A stretch of 64,000 nucleotides of DNA from Trinickia acidisoli (GTDB lineage Bacteria > Pseudomonadota > Gammaproteobacteria > Burkholderiales > Burkholderiaceae), in assembly GCF_017315725.1 (NCBI RefSeq), contig NZ_JAFLRG010000001.1, forward strand, positions 682,001 through 746,000. Reading direction: 5' to 3'. The notes beneath the pieces are model-generated. The model was not told the DNA's origin, made no database searches, and saw only the letters and a program-made list of their open reading frames with translations. This document shows positions 40,100-48,570 of this stretch, one piece after another (positions within the stretch are counted from its first letter, which is position 1; each line of letters starts with the position of its first letter). The position numbers and the translations under genes were made by a program.

Positions 40100-40820
40100 G
40101 TGCGAGTTGTTTTTGCGCGGGCTCAGACGCCGGGGCCGCGCCGGTGATTGCACTCGGGCTCTTGGGTATTAAAAAGGTGGAACGGAGCATTAAGGTTATC
40201 GGCCGTTTCGTCAAATACTTAATGCCGATCGGTGCAATTGATCGAAAAACTGAAAAGCTATTCAGACGAATAATGGGTTGGCGTGAAACGTTTGCCGTAG
40301 AAGAAATGGGGAGTAATCGCATCGAACCCGAGTGCTCGACTCTCAATGGATGTCATTGTTACGCCTCGTTACGGGGCGGTATTGAGAGGCGGATGGCCTG
40401 CCGATGCCCGCTCGGCAACGGGGTAGGCCTTTCTGTCTACCATTTTAGTATGACAATTTGATGAGTTATGTGTCGATTTAATAATCGAGTGCAACCTCGC
40501 GCGTCGCCATGAATTCACGGATTGAAATCGGTTCCATCTGTTTAATCGATCGCCGCTTATGGATCGGAATAGATCGACTTGACGGGGATTATCGAAACTG
40601 CGTGCGTAGGGATTTTCCGATGCGGCGTAGGCATTTCCCTAAGGTCGACGACTATCCCCATTTGGATATTTACGCGGCACGAAGCGTGCCTACGCGCGTG
40701 ACCCACCGCCGCTTCTTGACCCGATCGGCCATTTTTGCCCGCGCGCGCAGGCCGCGTATCATGCAAAGGCTTCGCGGGCCGGGCAGCGGCCGGCAGGCGT
40801 TTTTGCGAAAGGATCACCGG
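40100..40820. other. 721-bp gene-free, AT-richer region between bcsA and gltL
   Basis: No open frame here looks real. The sequence around 40160–40560 is visibly AT-richer than its surroundings. It must hold the bcsA promoter (minus) and the gltL promoter (plus), but I could not assign either convincingly; TTGACG at 40579–40584 has no well-spaced -10. The gltIJK genes that usually precede gltL are missing. Confidence 0.6.
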
Positions 40821-41546
40821 ATGATTTCGATCAGTCACGTTTCGAAGTGGTACGGCACGTTTCAGGTGCTGTCCGATTGCACCACGGAAGTCGAGAAGGG
40901 CGAGGTGGTCGTCGTGTGCGGGCCGTCGGGCTCCGGCAAATCGACGTTGATCAAGACCGTCAACGGCCTCGAGCCGTTTCAGGACGGCGAGATCGTCGTC
41001 GACGGCCAATCGCTGCGCGATAAGCAGACGAACCTGTCGAAACTGCGCGCGAAGGTCGGCATGGTGTTCCAGCATTTCGAGTTGTTCCCGCATTTGTCGA
41101 TCATGGAGAACCTCACGCTCGCGCAGATCAAGGTGCTCGGCCGCTCGAAGGGGGAGGCCGCGGACAAGGGCCTTGCGCTGCTCGATCGCGTAGGCTTGAA
41201 AGGGCAGGCCGACAAATTTCCGGGGCAGCTATCGGGCGGTCAGCAGCAGCGCGTGGCCATTGCGCGGGCGTTGTCGATGGACCCGGTTGCGATGCTGTTC
41301 GACGAGCCCACTTCGGCGCTCGATCCCGAGATGATCAACGAGGTGCTCGACGTCATGGTCGAACTCGCGCAAGACGGGATGACGATGATGTGCGTGACGC
41401 ACGAGATGGGGTTCGCGAAGAAGGTCGCGCACCGTGTCATCTTCATGGACCGGGGCCTCATCGTCGAGGACGATCGCAAGGACGCGTTTTTCGACAACCC
41501 GAAGTCGGACCGCGCGAAAGAGTTTCTCGCGAAGATTTTGCACTGA
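40821..41546 (+). CDS. gltL: Amino-acid (glutamate/aspartate-type) ABC transporter ATP-binding protein
   Basis: ATPase of a polar amino-acid importer. The 241 residues have Walker A GPSGSGKS (34–41), the Q-loop at FQHFELFPH, signature LSGGQ (137–141), Walker B MLFDEP (158–163) and the switch THE. It is closest in style to GltL/GlnQ. AAAGGA precedes ATG 40821. Unusually it stands alone: no periplasmic binding protein or permease genes flank it, and the bcs operon lies where gltIJK would be expected. It either works with a permease encoded elsewhere or is a leftover. Confidence 0.9.
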   Translation: MISISHVSKWYGTFQVLSDCTTEVEKGEVVVVCGPSGSGKSTLIKTVNGLEPFQDGEIVVDGQSLRDKQTNLSKLRAKVGMVFQHFELFPHLSIMENLTLAQIKVLGRSKGEAADKGLALLDRVGLKGQADKFPGQLSGGQQQRVAIARALSMDPVAMLFDEPTSALDPEMINEVLDVMVELAQDGMTMMCVTHEMGFAKKVAHRVIFMDRGLIVEDDRKDAFFDNPKSDRAKEFLAKILH

Positions 41547-41583
41547 CGGACTGACTGAGCGGGCAGGCGGGCGTTCGGCCGAG

Positions 41584-42501
41584 TTACGACTCGAATGCCG
41601 CGATGTCGTCGGCATCGGCGCTGAAGGCCGCCGCGGCCGGTGTGTCCGACGGGTACATCGAGGCCGAGGCGCTTGGGTCGCAAGCGGGATTGCGCGCTTT
41701 TTCGAGTACGGAGAGCGGCACCGGAATGTGCGCGCGGGCGGCCACTTCGCCGTCTTGGAACATCAAGAGATCGCCGGGCGCGAACGCGGTCCAGATTTCG
41801 TCGTCGGTCAGCGGCTGTGTGGCGATGACGGCCACGCGATCCTCGGGCGTCGTGTACTGCGCGAAGTCGATCGACATGTCGGCGTCGATCAAATGCGCCG
41901 TCGAGAACGGCCAGCGTCGCACGATGTAATGCAGATGGGTCGAGCAATGCGCGAACAGCGCTTGCCCGTTCGACATCAGGAAGTTGAACACGCCGTAATT
42001 CGTGATGTCGCGCGTGAGCGCGGTCAGCGTGTCGAACAACTCTTGCAGCGGCGGCTGCGCACCCGGAAAGGCGTGCCGCAAGCCTTGCATGAGCGCGCAA
42101 AACGCGAGCTCGCTGTCGGTCGTGCCGACAGGCTGGTACACGCCAGTGATCTCGGGCCGATAATCCTTCAAGTCGCCGTTGTGCGCGAAGATCCAATGCC
42201 GGCCCCATAACTCGCGCATGAACGGATGGCAGTTCTCGAGCAGGATGTGGCCTTGCGTCGCCTTGCGGATATGCGCGATCGTGTTCTTCGATTTGATCGG
42301 ATAGCGCTTGACCATCTCCGCGATCGGCGACGTGGCCGACGATTGATGGTCGATGAACAGCCGGCACGCCTTGTCTTCGAAGAAGGCGATGCCCCAGCCG
42401 TCGGCGTGGTGATCGGTGATGCCGCCGCGTGCAGCGAAACCCGTGAAGGAGAACGTGACGTCCGTCGGCGCGGCGCAGTTCATTCCGAGGAGTTGGCACA
42501 T
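41584..42501 (-). CDS. Class II glutamine amidotransferase (YafJ-like)
   Basis: A 305-residue protein with an N-terminal nucleophile glutamine amidotransferase domain. Cys2 follows the initiator Met (MCQLLGMN), and HADGWGIAFFE, AHIRKATQG and FAHNGDL match GATase_4 proteins such as E. coli YafJ. Such stand-alone proteins have no settled substrate. The C-terminal ~40 residues are Ala-rich and probably disordered. It is divergent from pyrC and ends close to gltL in a convergent arrangement. ATG at 42499–42501 with GAGGA-like sequence only inside the gene. Confidence 0.88.
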   Translation of the reverse strand: MCQLLGMNCAAPTDVTFSFTGFAARGGITDHHADGWGIAFFEDKACRLFIDHQSSATSPIAEMVKRYPIKSKNTIAHIRKATQGHILLENCHPFMRELWGRHWIFAHNGDLKDYRPEITGVYQPVGTTDSELAFCALMQGLRHAFPGAQPPLQELFDTLTALTRDITNYGVFNFLMSNGQALFAHCSTHLHYIVRRWPFSTAHLIDADMSIDFAQYTTPEDRVAVIATQPLTDDEIWTAFAPGDLLMFQDGEVAARAHIPVPLSVLEKARNPACDPSASASMYPSDTPAAAAFSADADDIAAFES

Positions 42502-42552
42502 GTTGCGGGTTGGCGATGCGTGTGAACGGGCGGGTGCGTCGAGCGAACCCGC

Positions 42553-42558
42553 TACAAT
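42553..42558 (+). promoter_or_regulatory. Putative -10 element (TACAAT) of pyrC
   Basis: TACAAT, 172 bp before the pyrC ATG in the divergent region, gives a long leader that includes the hairpin at 42584–42614. Confidence 0.4.
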
Positions 42559-42583
42559 ATGTTTTTCGAAGCATATACCGAGC

Positions 42584-42614
42584 CGCCTGCCGAAAAAAGC
42601 GAAATCGGCGGGCG
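42584..42614 (+). other. Hairpin in the predicted pyrC leader
   Basis: CGCCTGCCGA (42584–42593) pairs with TCGGCGGGCG (42605–42614) with one G·U pair and an A-rich 11-nt loop. There is no T-run after it. It may be a regulatory element of the pyrC mRNA. Confidence 0.4.
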
Positions 42615-42729
42615 CTGTCGGGTGTCCGTTGCGGTTTTTCCACGATAGCGGGCGGCTTGCTTCGCGTAACGGGGTCTACTTCTCATCGCCGCGCGGTTTT
42701 TCCGCCGGCCTTCTTGCCAGATCGTCGCC

Positions 42730-43818
42730 ATGACCGTTTCCGATTCGTCCCCGAACGCCGCGTATCAGCGCGGCGCGTTGTCCTCGCTTACCTTGGCCCG
42801 TCCCGACGATTGGCACTTGCATCTGCGCGACGGCGAGATGCTTGCGGCCGTATTGCCGCACACCGTCCGCCAGTTCGGACGCGCGATCGTCATGCCGAAC
42901 CTGAAGCCGCCCGTTACTACCGTCGATGCGGCCCGCGCCTATCGCGAACGAATCCTTGCCGCGTTGCCGATCGGCGCGAAGTTCGAGCCGCTGATGACGC
43001 TCTATCTCACCGACAACACGCCGCCCGACGAAATTCGGCGCGCACGAGAGAGTGGCTTCATCCATGGCGTGAAGCTGTATCCGGCGGGCGCGACGACGAA
43101 TTCCGATTTTGGGGTGACCGATCTGTCCAAATGCGCGAAGGCGCTCGAGGCGATGCAGGAGGTTGGGATGCCGCTGCTCGTGCACGGCGAGGTGACCGAC
43201 TCGTCGATCGATCTGTTCGATCGCGAGAAGGTATTCATCGACCGCGTGATGATGCCTTTGCGCCGCGATTTCCCGGAGCTCAAGGTCGTCTTCGAGCACA
43301 TCACGACGAAAGATGCGGCGCAATACGTGCGTGACGACGGCGCGCACGCGGGCTTGCTCGGCGCGACGATCACCGCGCATCATCTGCTCTACAACCGCAA
43401 CGCGATTTTTCAGGGTGGCATTCGGCCGCACTACTACTGCCTGCCCGTACTCAAGCGGGAGACGCACCGCGTGGCGCTCGTCGAAGCGGCGACATCGGGC
43501 AATCCCCGCTTCTTCCTCGGCACCGATAGCGCGCCGCATCCGAAGGGCTTGAAAGAGCATGCATGCGGCTGCGCCGGCTGCTATACGGCCTTGCATGCGC
43601 TCGAACTCTATGCGGAGGCGTTCGACAACGCCGACGCGCTCGACAAGCTCGAGGGATTCGCCAGCTTCTTCGGGCCGGACTTCTACGCGCTACCGCGCAG
43701 CAGTGAGCGTGTGACGCTCGTGCGCGAAAGCTGGACCTTGCCGGCTGAAATCGTCGCGGGCGAAGCGGCGGTCGTTCCGTTGCGCGCGGGCGAGGCGATC
43801 GGCTGGCGGCTCGCCTGA
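42730..43818 (+). CDS. pyrC: Dihydroorotase
   Basis: PyrC cyclises carbamoyl-aspartate to dihydroorotate in pyrimidine synthesis. The 362-residue protein is of the PyrC class with a binuclear zinc site: [10 protein letters not shown] with His29 and His31, the carboxylated Lys115 in [14 protein letters not shown] and ITAHHLL histidines, and [11 protein letters not shown] with the catalytic Asp. ATG at 42730. DUF3025 follows after 22 bp and is probably co-transcribed. Confidence 0.96.
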   Translation: MTVSDSSPNAAYQRGALSSLTLARPDDWHLHLRDGEMLAAVLPHTVRQFGRAIVMPNLKPPVTTVDAARAYRERILAALPIGAKFEPLMTLYLTDNTPPDEIRRARESGFIHGVKLYPAGATTNSDFGVTDLSKCAKALEAMQEVGMPLLVHGEVTDSSIDLFDREKVFIDRVMMPLRRDFPELKVVFEHITTKDAAQYVRDDGAHAGLLGATITAHHLLYNRNAIFQGGIRPHYYCLPVLKRETHRVALVEAATSGNPRFFLGTDSAPHPKGLKEHACGCAGCYTALHALELYAEAFDNADALDKLEGFASFFGPDFYALPRSSERVTLVRESWTLPAEIVAGEAAVVPLRAGEAIGWRLA

Positions 43819-43840
43819 GTTCCGAGTTCGGAGGGGGACC

Positions 43841-44713
43841 GTGACGCGGGAGCTGTGCCTCGATGAAGGCGCAAGCGCATCGGCGATTGCGAATCTGGAG
43901 CGGATCGATTGGTCCGCGCCTTGGCTTGCGCCCTATGCGGCGCGCGGCGCAAGGTGGCAGCATAGTGCGCAGGCCGACCCCTCTGGCTTCGTCGGTATGC
44001 TCGCCTGCGAAGCACAGGCCGCCGGTCACGTCACGGGCAACGGGCGGCTGCTGTCGTTCATCGAGCAGGCGGAACTGCCGGCCGGCTCGGCTTACGAAGC
44101 GCATATCGCGGCGACGGGCGGCGTGCCGACGCGCCGCAACTTGCACGATTTCTTCAATGCGCTCGTCTGGTTCGCGCATCCGCGCGTGAAGGCGACGCTC
44201 AACGCGCGCCAGGCGAGGGCGATCGAGCGCGGCGGCATCACGGGCGCACGCGGCGCCGAACGCGATTTTCTGACGCTGTTCGACGAGAACGCGGTGCTGT
44301 TCGTCTGCGCCGATCCGCAACTGAGTGCCGCGCTGACGACGTTCGACTGGCGGCGGCTGTTCGTCGACGAGCGAGCTGTGTGGGGCACGCGCTGCGAAGT
44401 GCGCGTGTTCGGCCATGCGCTGCTCGAAAAGCTGGTTACCCCGTACAAAGCCTGCACGGGACATGCGTGGATCGTCTCCGCGCCGGTCGACTACTTCGCT
44501 TGGCCGCCGCATCGACAAAACGAGTGGCTCGATCAGGCCGTCGCCGCATCGCTCGCCGACGCCGCTATCCTCGACAACGGCCGCTACGCGCCGCTACCGG
44601 TCCTCGGCGTGCCGGGCTTTTGGCCGGCCAACACGGCGCCGGCGTTCTACGACGACGCCCACGTCTTTCGCGCCGGACGGCGTACTCGCAACGCCGCCAA
44701 GCAGGCGTCGTGA
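43841..44713 (+). CDS. DUF3025 domain protein of unknown function
   Basis: A 290-residue cytoplasmic protein with no signal peptide or membrane helix. Segments RNLHDFFNALVWFAHPRVKATLNARQ, RRLFVDER and HALLEKLVTPYKACTGHAW match what I recall of DUF3025 proteins, which often follow pyrC in Betaproteobacteria. No catalytic motif is recognised. The GTG start at 43841 has GAGGGGG upstream and is well supported. It lies 22 bp after pyrC, which suggests an operon, but no link to pyrimidines is known to me. Confidence 0.85.
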   Translation: MTRELCLDEGASASAIANLERIDWSAPWLAPYAARGARWQHSAQADPSGFVGMLACEAQAAGHVTGNGRLLSFIEQAELPAGSAYEAHIAATGGVPTRRNLHDFFNALVWFAHPRVKATLNARQARAIERGGITGARGAERDFLTLFDENAVLFVCADPQLSAALTTFDWRRLFVDERAVWGTRCEVRVFGHALLEKLVTPYKACTGHAWIVSAPVDYFAWPPHRQNEWLDQAVAASLADAAILDNGRYAPLPVLGVPGFWPANTAPAFYDDAHVFRAGRRTRNAAKQAS

Positions 44714-44755
44714 CCTGCCGCGTCGGAAATCGAGCGCTAGCGAGCCTCTCGCGGC

Positions 44756-45370
44756 TCACCTTCGCATATACCCGCCGTGCTCCTCTCGCACGGCGTTGAC
44801 GGAGCCATCGGCGTTGTTGAACACGTTCGCGATGGCCATCTGTGCGATGTCCTCGAGCGGACCCTCCGAGCCCTCCTCGTAGACGAGCCGCTCATATTCC
44901 CGCTCCATTTGCGGCCTGAAGCCGCTCAAGAGCGCATTGTCGGAAATTTCCCGCTTTTTGACCGCATTGACGTCATCCGCGTTTCGATTCGCTACCGCGG
45001 CCGCTACACGCGCGGCTCGCTCGTTTTCCTGCTTCGCCTCGTATTCCTTCTTCCACGCTTGCATCGCCTTCCGGTTCGCGGCAAGGTCGACCGGTCTCTT
45101 GCTCAGGCCTTGATCGAACAAAAATCCGAGGTCGCCTGTGTCGGTCGTGGGTTTCGTTTTGCCGACGCTGAGCGATCGTCTCGGGTGGGGCGCCACGAGA
45201 CGAGGGGATTGGCTTGTTTCGCTGAAGCTGCTGGATCGCGACTTGCGTAGCGCGATGCCGGCGGGGCTATCAGCGTGAGCGGCAGACGCACCTTGCGTTG
45301 CCTCGCCATAGGACGAGGAAGTTCGCTTGGGGCGCCGATTCCGGATCGATACACAACAGAACTTCGTCAT
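44756..45370 (-). CDS. Unrecognised ~204-residue protein with Ser/Arg-rich N-terminus and helical C-terminus
   Basis: I do not recognise this protein. From ATG 45370 it starts MTKFCCVSIRN, then has a Ser/Arg/Pro-rich disordered half (~1–85), a Lys/Glu-rich charged helix likely to form a coiled coil (~105–135, including AWKKEYEAKQENERAARVAA), and a conserved-looking tail with PQMEREYERLVYEEG and QMAIANVFNNADGSVNAV. An ATG three codons earlier (45379) is possible. The frame stays open further upstream but there it is antisense to rnpB, so it is not coding. TACACT (minus, 45406–45401) is a plausible -10. The layout resembles secreted effectors, but no secretion evidence is visible. Confidence 0.6.
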   Translation of the reverse strand: MTKFCCVSIRNRRPKRTSSSYGEATQGASAAHADSPAGIALRKSRSSSFSETSQSPRLVAPHPRRSLSVGKTKPTTDTGDLGFLFDQGLSKRPVDLAANRKAMQAWKKEYEAKQENERAARVAAAVANRNADDVNAVKKREISDNALLSGFRPQMEREYERLVYEEGSEGPLEDIAQMAIANVFNNADGSVNAVREEHGGYMRR

Positions 45371-45530
45371 AGGAGGCATGTCCGGCGGGTTCTCTGCGGT
45401 AGTGTATTTTTTTATTCCGCCATGAGTCGACGCATATTTCGGATTCGCGAACGAAGCGCTACATAGTGGAACGGCGGACGGAAGCGCCGATGGAAAGCGC
45501 GGACAAGCGGGCGCGATGGTAAACTCGCAA

Positions 45531-45950
<420 letters not shown>

Positions 45951-45972
45951 GAACGCAAAAACGCAAAAATGC

Positions 45973-46005
45973 AAAAGCCGGCGTCGTTGAGGATGCCGGC
46001 TTTTT
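45973..46005. terminator. Terminator shared by rnpB and the convergent OsmC gene
   Basis: AAAAGCCGGC (45973–45982) pairs with GCCGGCTTTT (45995–46004), followed by one more T, around a 12-nt loop. It has U-tracts in both directions. Confidence 0.8.
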
Positions 46006-46021
46006 CGCGGACGAAGCTGCG

Positions 46022-46444
46022 TCAGTTCTCGACGATCTCGAATGAATGCGAGAGTTCGGCCGTCTTGGCCAGCATGATCGACGCCGAGCAGTATTTGTCG
46101 TGCGACAGGTTGATCGCGCGCTCGACGGTGGCCGGGTTGAGGTTTCTGCCCGTCACCGTGAAATGGAAGTGAATCTTCGTGAAGATCTTCGGGTCTTCGC
46201 TCGCGCGCTCGGCCTTGAGCGTGACCGAGCAGTCGACGATCTCCTGCCGGCTCTTTTTCAGGATCATGACGACGTCGTAGGCCGTGCAGCCGCCCGTGCC
46301 GAGCAGCACCATCTCCATGGGCCGTGGCGCCAAGTTGCGGCCGCCGCCTTCCGGCGCGCCGTCCATCATCGCCAGATGGCCGCTGCCTGTTTCGGCCGCG
46401 AAGGCCATGCCGTCAGGACCCATCCAGCTCACTTTGCATTCCAT
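46022..46444 (-). CDS. OsmC/Ohr-family protein
   Basis: A 140-residue OsmC-fold protein; the family reduces organic peroxides through a reactive Cys pair. Here [14 protein letters not shown] carries the first Cys and [11 protein letters not shown] the second, both expected positions. The start [13 protein letters not shown] at 46442–46444 has GGAG upstream; the frame extends 16 codons further without support. TACAAT on the minus strand (46496–46491) is a likely -10. It resembles the YhfA-like branch more than Ohr, so peroxidase activity is inferred only. Confidence 0.88.
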   Translation of the reverse strand: MECKVSWMGPDGMAFAAETGSGHLAMMDGAPEGGGRNLAPRPMEMVLLGTGGCTAYDVVMILKKSRQEIVDCSVTLKAERASEDPKIFTKIHFHFTVTGRNLNPATVERAINLSHDKYCSASIMLAKTAELSHSFEIVEN

Positions 46445-46549
46445 GGCACTACTCCGCTGTTTTTGCATGGTTACGTTCGGTCGGATTTGCATTGTAGCTT
46501 TGACGCGAACGAAGGGTTGGCGCGGAGGGGTTGGGTCTGCCGCCTCTTC

Positions 46550-46566
46550 ATCTCACATTATGAGAT
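46550..46566. promoter_or_regulatory. Palindrome between the OsmC gene and the small RNA promoter
   Basis: ATCTCA (46550–46555) CATTA TGAGAT (46561–46566), perfect arms, centred about 67 bp before the predicted small RNA start. Probably an activator or repressor site for one or both divergent promoters. Confidence 0.5.
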
Positions 46567-46589
46567 TAATTTTCGCAATGCAAATTTTC

Positions 46590-46618
46590 TTGCCTAGCTG
46601 CCCTTGGCTCTGTACAAT
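46590..46618 (+). promoter_or_regulatory. Sigma-70 promoter of the intergenic small RNA
   Basis: TTGCCT (46590–46595), 17-bp spacer, TACAAT (46613–46618). The start is expected near 46625. Confidence 0.7.
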
Positions 46619-46624
46619 GCGCTT

Positions 46625-46715
46625 CATTGATTGTCGCTTTCGACGATCTCCGCATGTCTCCTCCACCCTCCTCCTTAGGTGGATTAAGCCCGAACCTCGC
46701 GTTTGGGCTTTTTTT
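46625..46715 (+). ncRNA. Small RNA with an anti-Shine–Dalgarno loop, upstream of rplM
   Basis: A complete ~91-nt transcription unit. Hairpin A: ATTGTCG (46630–46636) with CGACGAT (46641–46647), CUUU loop. Hairpin B: TCCACC (46662–46667) with GGTGGA (46678–46683); its 10-nt loop reads CUCCUCCUUA, a perfect complement of the ribosome-binding sequence AGGAGG. Hairpin C: AAGCCCGAAC (46686–46695) with GTTTGGGCTT (46701–46710), followed by a continuous T-run to 46715, a strong intrinsic terminator. rplM has its own promoter further downstream, so this is a separate RNA rather than a leader. Likely Hfq-dependent, acting on ribosome sites; that is inference. Confidence 0.75.
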
Positions 46716-46817
46716 CGTGCGGCGCCTGCCCATCCGGCTTTGACAGGCTGGCGGGCCGCAAGCATCGCGCCTGCCGCACCGCCTTTTAGAGTTCGCCGCG
46801 GCGCGGCGCGGCCGCCT

Positions 46818-46847
46818 TTGACGAGTGCCGCCAAATTCCTTTATAAT
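46818..46847 (+). promoter_or_regulatory. Sigma-70 promoter of rplM–rpsI
   Basis: TTGACG (46818–46823), 18-bp spacer, TATAAT (46842–46847), the best promoter match in the window. The mRNA leader would be about 114 nt. Confidence 0.8.
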
Positions 46848-46967
46848 TCAGAGCTTTTCCGCATTCATGCCCGCGGAAGAAGAACAGGGAGAGCCTGCAC
46901 CGGTGCCTCGATGCGCCACATCCAAGCAGGAAAAATACGAAGGGCAGGTCAATTTTTTGGATCGATC

Positions 46968-47396
46968 ATGAAGACATTTTCCGCCAAAGCCGAACAGGTG
47001 ACGCGCGAATGGTACGTGATTGACGCGACGGATAAGGTTCTCGGCCGTGTCGCCAGCGAAGTGGCGCGCCGTCTTCGCGGCAAACACAAGCCTGAATTCA
47101 CCCCGCACGTCGACACCGGCGATTTCATCATCGTCATCAACGCCGGCAAGCTGAAGGTCACGGGTAACAAGACCACGGACAAGAAGTACTACCGTCACTC
47201 GGGCTACCCGGGCGGTATCTACGAAACGACGTTCGGCAAGATGCAAGAGCGCTTCCCGGGCCGTGCGCTCGAGAAGGCGGTCAAGGGCATGCTGCCGAAG
47301 GGCCCGCTCGGCTACGCGATGATCAAGAAGCTGAAGGTCTACGCTGAAGCCACGCATCCGCATTCGGCTCAACAGCCGAAGGCGCTCGAGATCTAA
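46968..47396 (+). CDS. rplM: Ribosomal protein L13 (uL13)
   Basis: A 50S subunit protein needed early in assembly. The 142 residues match L13 throughout: [47 protein letters not shown], the [10 protein letters not shown] signature, and [18 protein letters not shown]. The ATG at 46968 follows a ~114-nt leader from a strong promoter. rpsI begins 12 bp after the stop, the usual rplM–rpsI operon. In E. coli L13 represses its own operon through the leader; here the leader structure was not resolved. Confidence 0.98.
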   Translation: MKTFSAKAEQVTREWYVIDATDKVLGRVASEVARRLRGKHKPEFTPHVDTGDFIIVINAGKLKVTGNKTTDKKYYRHSGYPGGIYETTFGKMQERFPGRALEKAVKGMLPKGPLGYAMIKKLKVYAEATHPHSAQQPKALEI

Positions 47397-47407
47397 GGGG
47401 AGCCCAC

Positions 47408-47800
47408 ATGATCGGTAACTGGAACTATGGTACGGGCCGCCGCAAGAGCGCGGTCGCCCGTGTCTTCATCAAGGCTGGCAAGGGCGACATCGTCGTCAAC
47501 GGCAAGCCCATCGCGGATTACTTCTCGCGTGAAACGTCGCTGATGATCGTGCGCCAGCCGCTCGAGCTCACGAACCACGCCACGACGTTCGACATCAAGG
47601 TCAACGTTTCGGGCGGCGGTGAAACGGGGCAAGCGGGCGCCGTCCGCCACGGCATCACGCGCGCGCTGATGGATTACGACGCGACGCTGAAGCCGGCATT
47701 GTCGAACGCCGGCTTCGTTACGCGTGACGCTCGTGAAGTCGAACGTAAGAAGGTCGGCTTCCACAAGGCACGCCGCAGGAAGCAATTCTCGAAGCGTTAA
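47408..47800 (+). CDS. rpsI: Ribosomal protein S9 (uS9)
   Basis: A 30S protein whose C-terminal tail reaches the P-site tRNA. The 130 residues are typical: [53 protein letters not shown] and the basic tail [17 protein letters not shown] ending in Lys-Arg. GGGGAG lies just before ATG 47408. Second gene of the rplM operon, closed by a strong terminator. Confidence 0.98.
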   Translation: MIGNWNYGTGRRKSAVARVFIKAGKGDIVVNGKPIADYFSRETSLMIVRQPLELTNHATTFDIKVNVSGGGETGQAGAVRHGITRALMDYDATLKPALSNAGFVTRDAREVERKKVGFHKARRRKQFSKR

Positions 47801-47837
47801 TCGTTTCGAAGCGCCCCGCCTGTGGCGGGCCGCAGCC

Positions 47838-47874
47838 GAAAAAGCCGCCGCTGCTTTCGCACGGCGGCTTTTTC
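47838..47874 (+). terminator. Rho-independent terminator of rplM–rpsI
   Basis: GAAAAAGCCGCCG (47838–47850) pairs with CGGCGGCTTTTTC (47862–47874), a perfect 13-bp stem with an 11-nt loop. Confidence 0.8.
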
Positions 47875-48010
47875 GCTTTCATGATCCCTGCTCGTCCCAG
47901 TGCCGAATGCGGTCACGCTGTGCGCTTTTAACTAGGGCCGGCACGTGTTAGAACCCATTGCATTCATAGGGTTACCGCAGATGGGCAGAGCAAGAGTACG
48001 CGAAGGGCCA

Positions 48011-48016
48011 TACAAT
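48011..48016 (+). promoter_or_regulatory. Putative -10 element (TACAAT) of erpA
   Basis: TACAAT, 33 bp before the erpA ATG. The -35 region (around 47988) is a poor match. The 47881–48010 stretch otherwise shows nothing coding. Confidence 0.45.
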
Positions 48017-48048
48017 AGCGCTTAGAAGTTTTTTTGGAGAGAGTCAGT

Positions 48049-48414
48049 ATGAACGCCGTCACCGATACCCCTGTGACCGAAATGCCGAGCCCCTTCGTCT
48101 TTACGGACGCGGCGGCCGAGAAGGTGAAGCAACTGATCGATGAGGAAGGCAACCCCGACCTCAAGCTGCGCGTGTTCGTGCAAGGCGGCGGCTGCTCCGG
48201 TTTTCAGTACGGATTCACGTTCGACGAAGCGGTCAACGAAGACGATACCGTCATGAACAAGGGCGGTGTGCAGCTATTGATCGATTCGATGAGCTACCAA
48301 TATTTGGTTGGTGCCGAAATCGACTATAAGGACGACATCAACGGCGCCCAATTCGTCATCAAGAATCCGAATGCTTCGACGACCTGCGGTTGCGGTTCGT
48401 CGTTCTCGGTTTGA
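48049..48414 (+). CDS. erpA: Iron–sulfur cluster insertion protein ErpA
   Basis: ErpA is an A-type carrier that delivers [4Fe-4S] clusters to apoproteins such as IspG/IspH. The 121 residues hold the three conserved cysteines: Cys49 in [11 protein letters not shown] and Cys113/Cys115 in [19 protein letters not shown] precedes the ATG at 48049, chosen over an in-frame GTG 15 bp upstream. Monocistronic, ending at a tetraloop terminator. Confidence 0.97.
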   Translation: MNAVTDTPVTEMPSPFVFTDAAAEKVKQLIDEEGNPDLKLRVFVQGGGCSGFQYGFTFDEAVNEDDTVMNKGGVQLLIDSMSYQYLVGAEIDYKDDINGAQFVIKNPNASTTCGCGSSFSV

Positions 48415-48481
48415 TGCAAAGCTGAAACGATCGGCGCGGGTGGCGCGGTTCGCTTCGTGCCGTCGAAACGATCCTTGAAAT

Positions 48482-48501
48482 GGGGCTTCGGCCCCGTTTT
48501 T
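48482..48501 (+). terminator. Rho-independent terminator of erpA
   Basis: GGGGC (48482–48486) UUCG GCCCC (48491–48495), then GTTTTTAT. A short stem with a stable UUCG tetraloop. Confidence 0.7.
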
Positions 48502-48570
48502 ATTCGTGGCGTGCGGCGTTTTGCCGGCGCGGTTCTCCGCGCGGCTTTTCCCGCTCTCGCGCCGTTGCCG

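Noticed and set aside
40087..40461. 124-codon open frame in the bcsA–gltL gap
   Set aside because: It begins inside bcsA on the other strand, has no ribosome site, and its product has no recognisable features.
45401..45455. TTCG-N16-GTCG, a near match to the hrpII/PIP box of type III effector promoters, before the unrecognised gene
   Set aside because: One half-site is mismatched and the 21-bp distance to the -10 does not fit the ~30-bp spacing expected; likely chance.
46625..46967. Reading the 46625–46715 hairpins as an L13-type autoregulatory leader of rplM
   Set aside because: A strong terminator closes the transcript and a near-consensus promoter for rplM lies downstream at 46818–46847.
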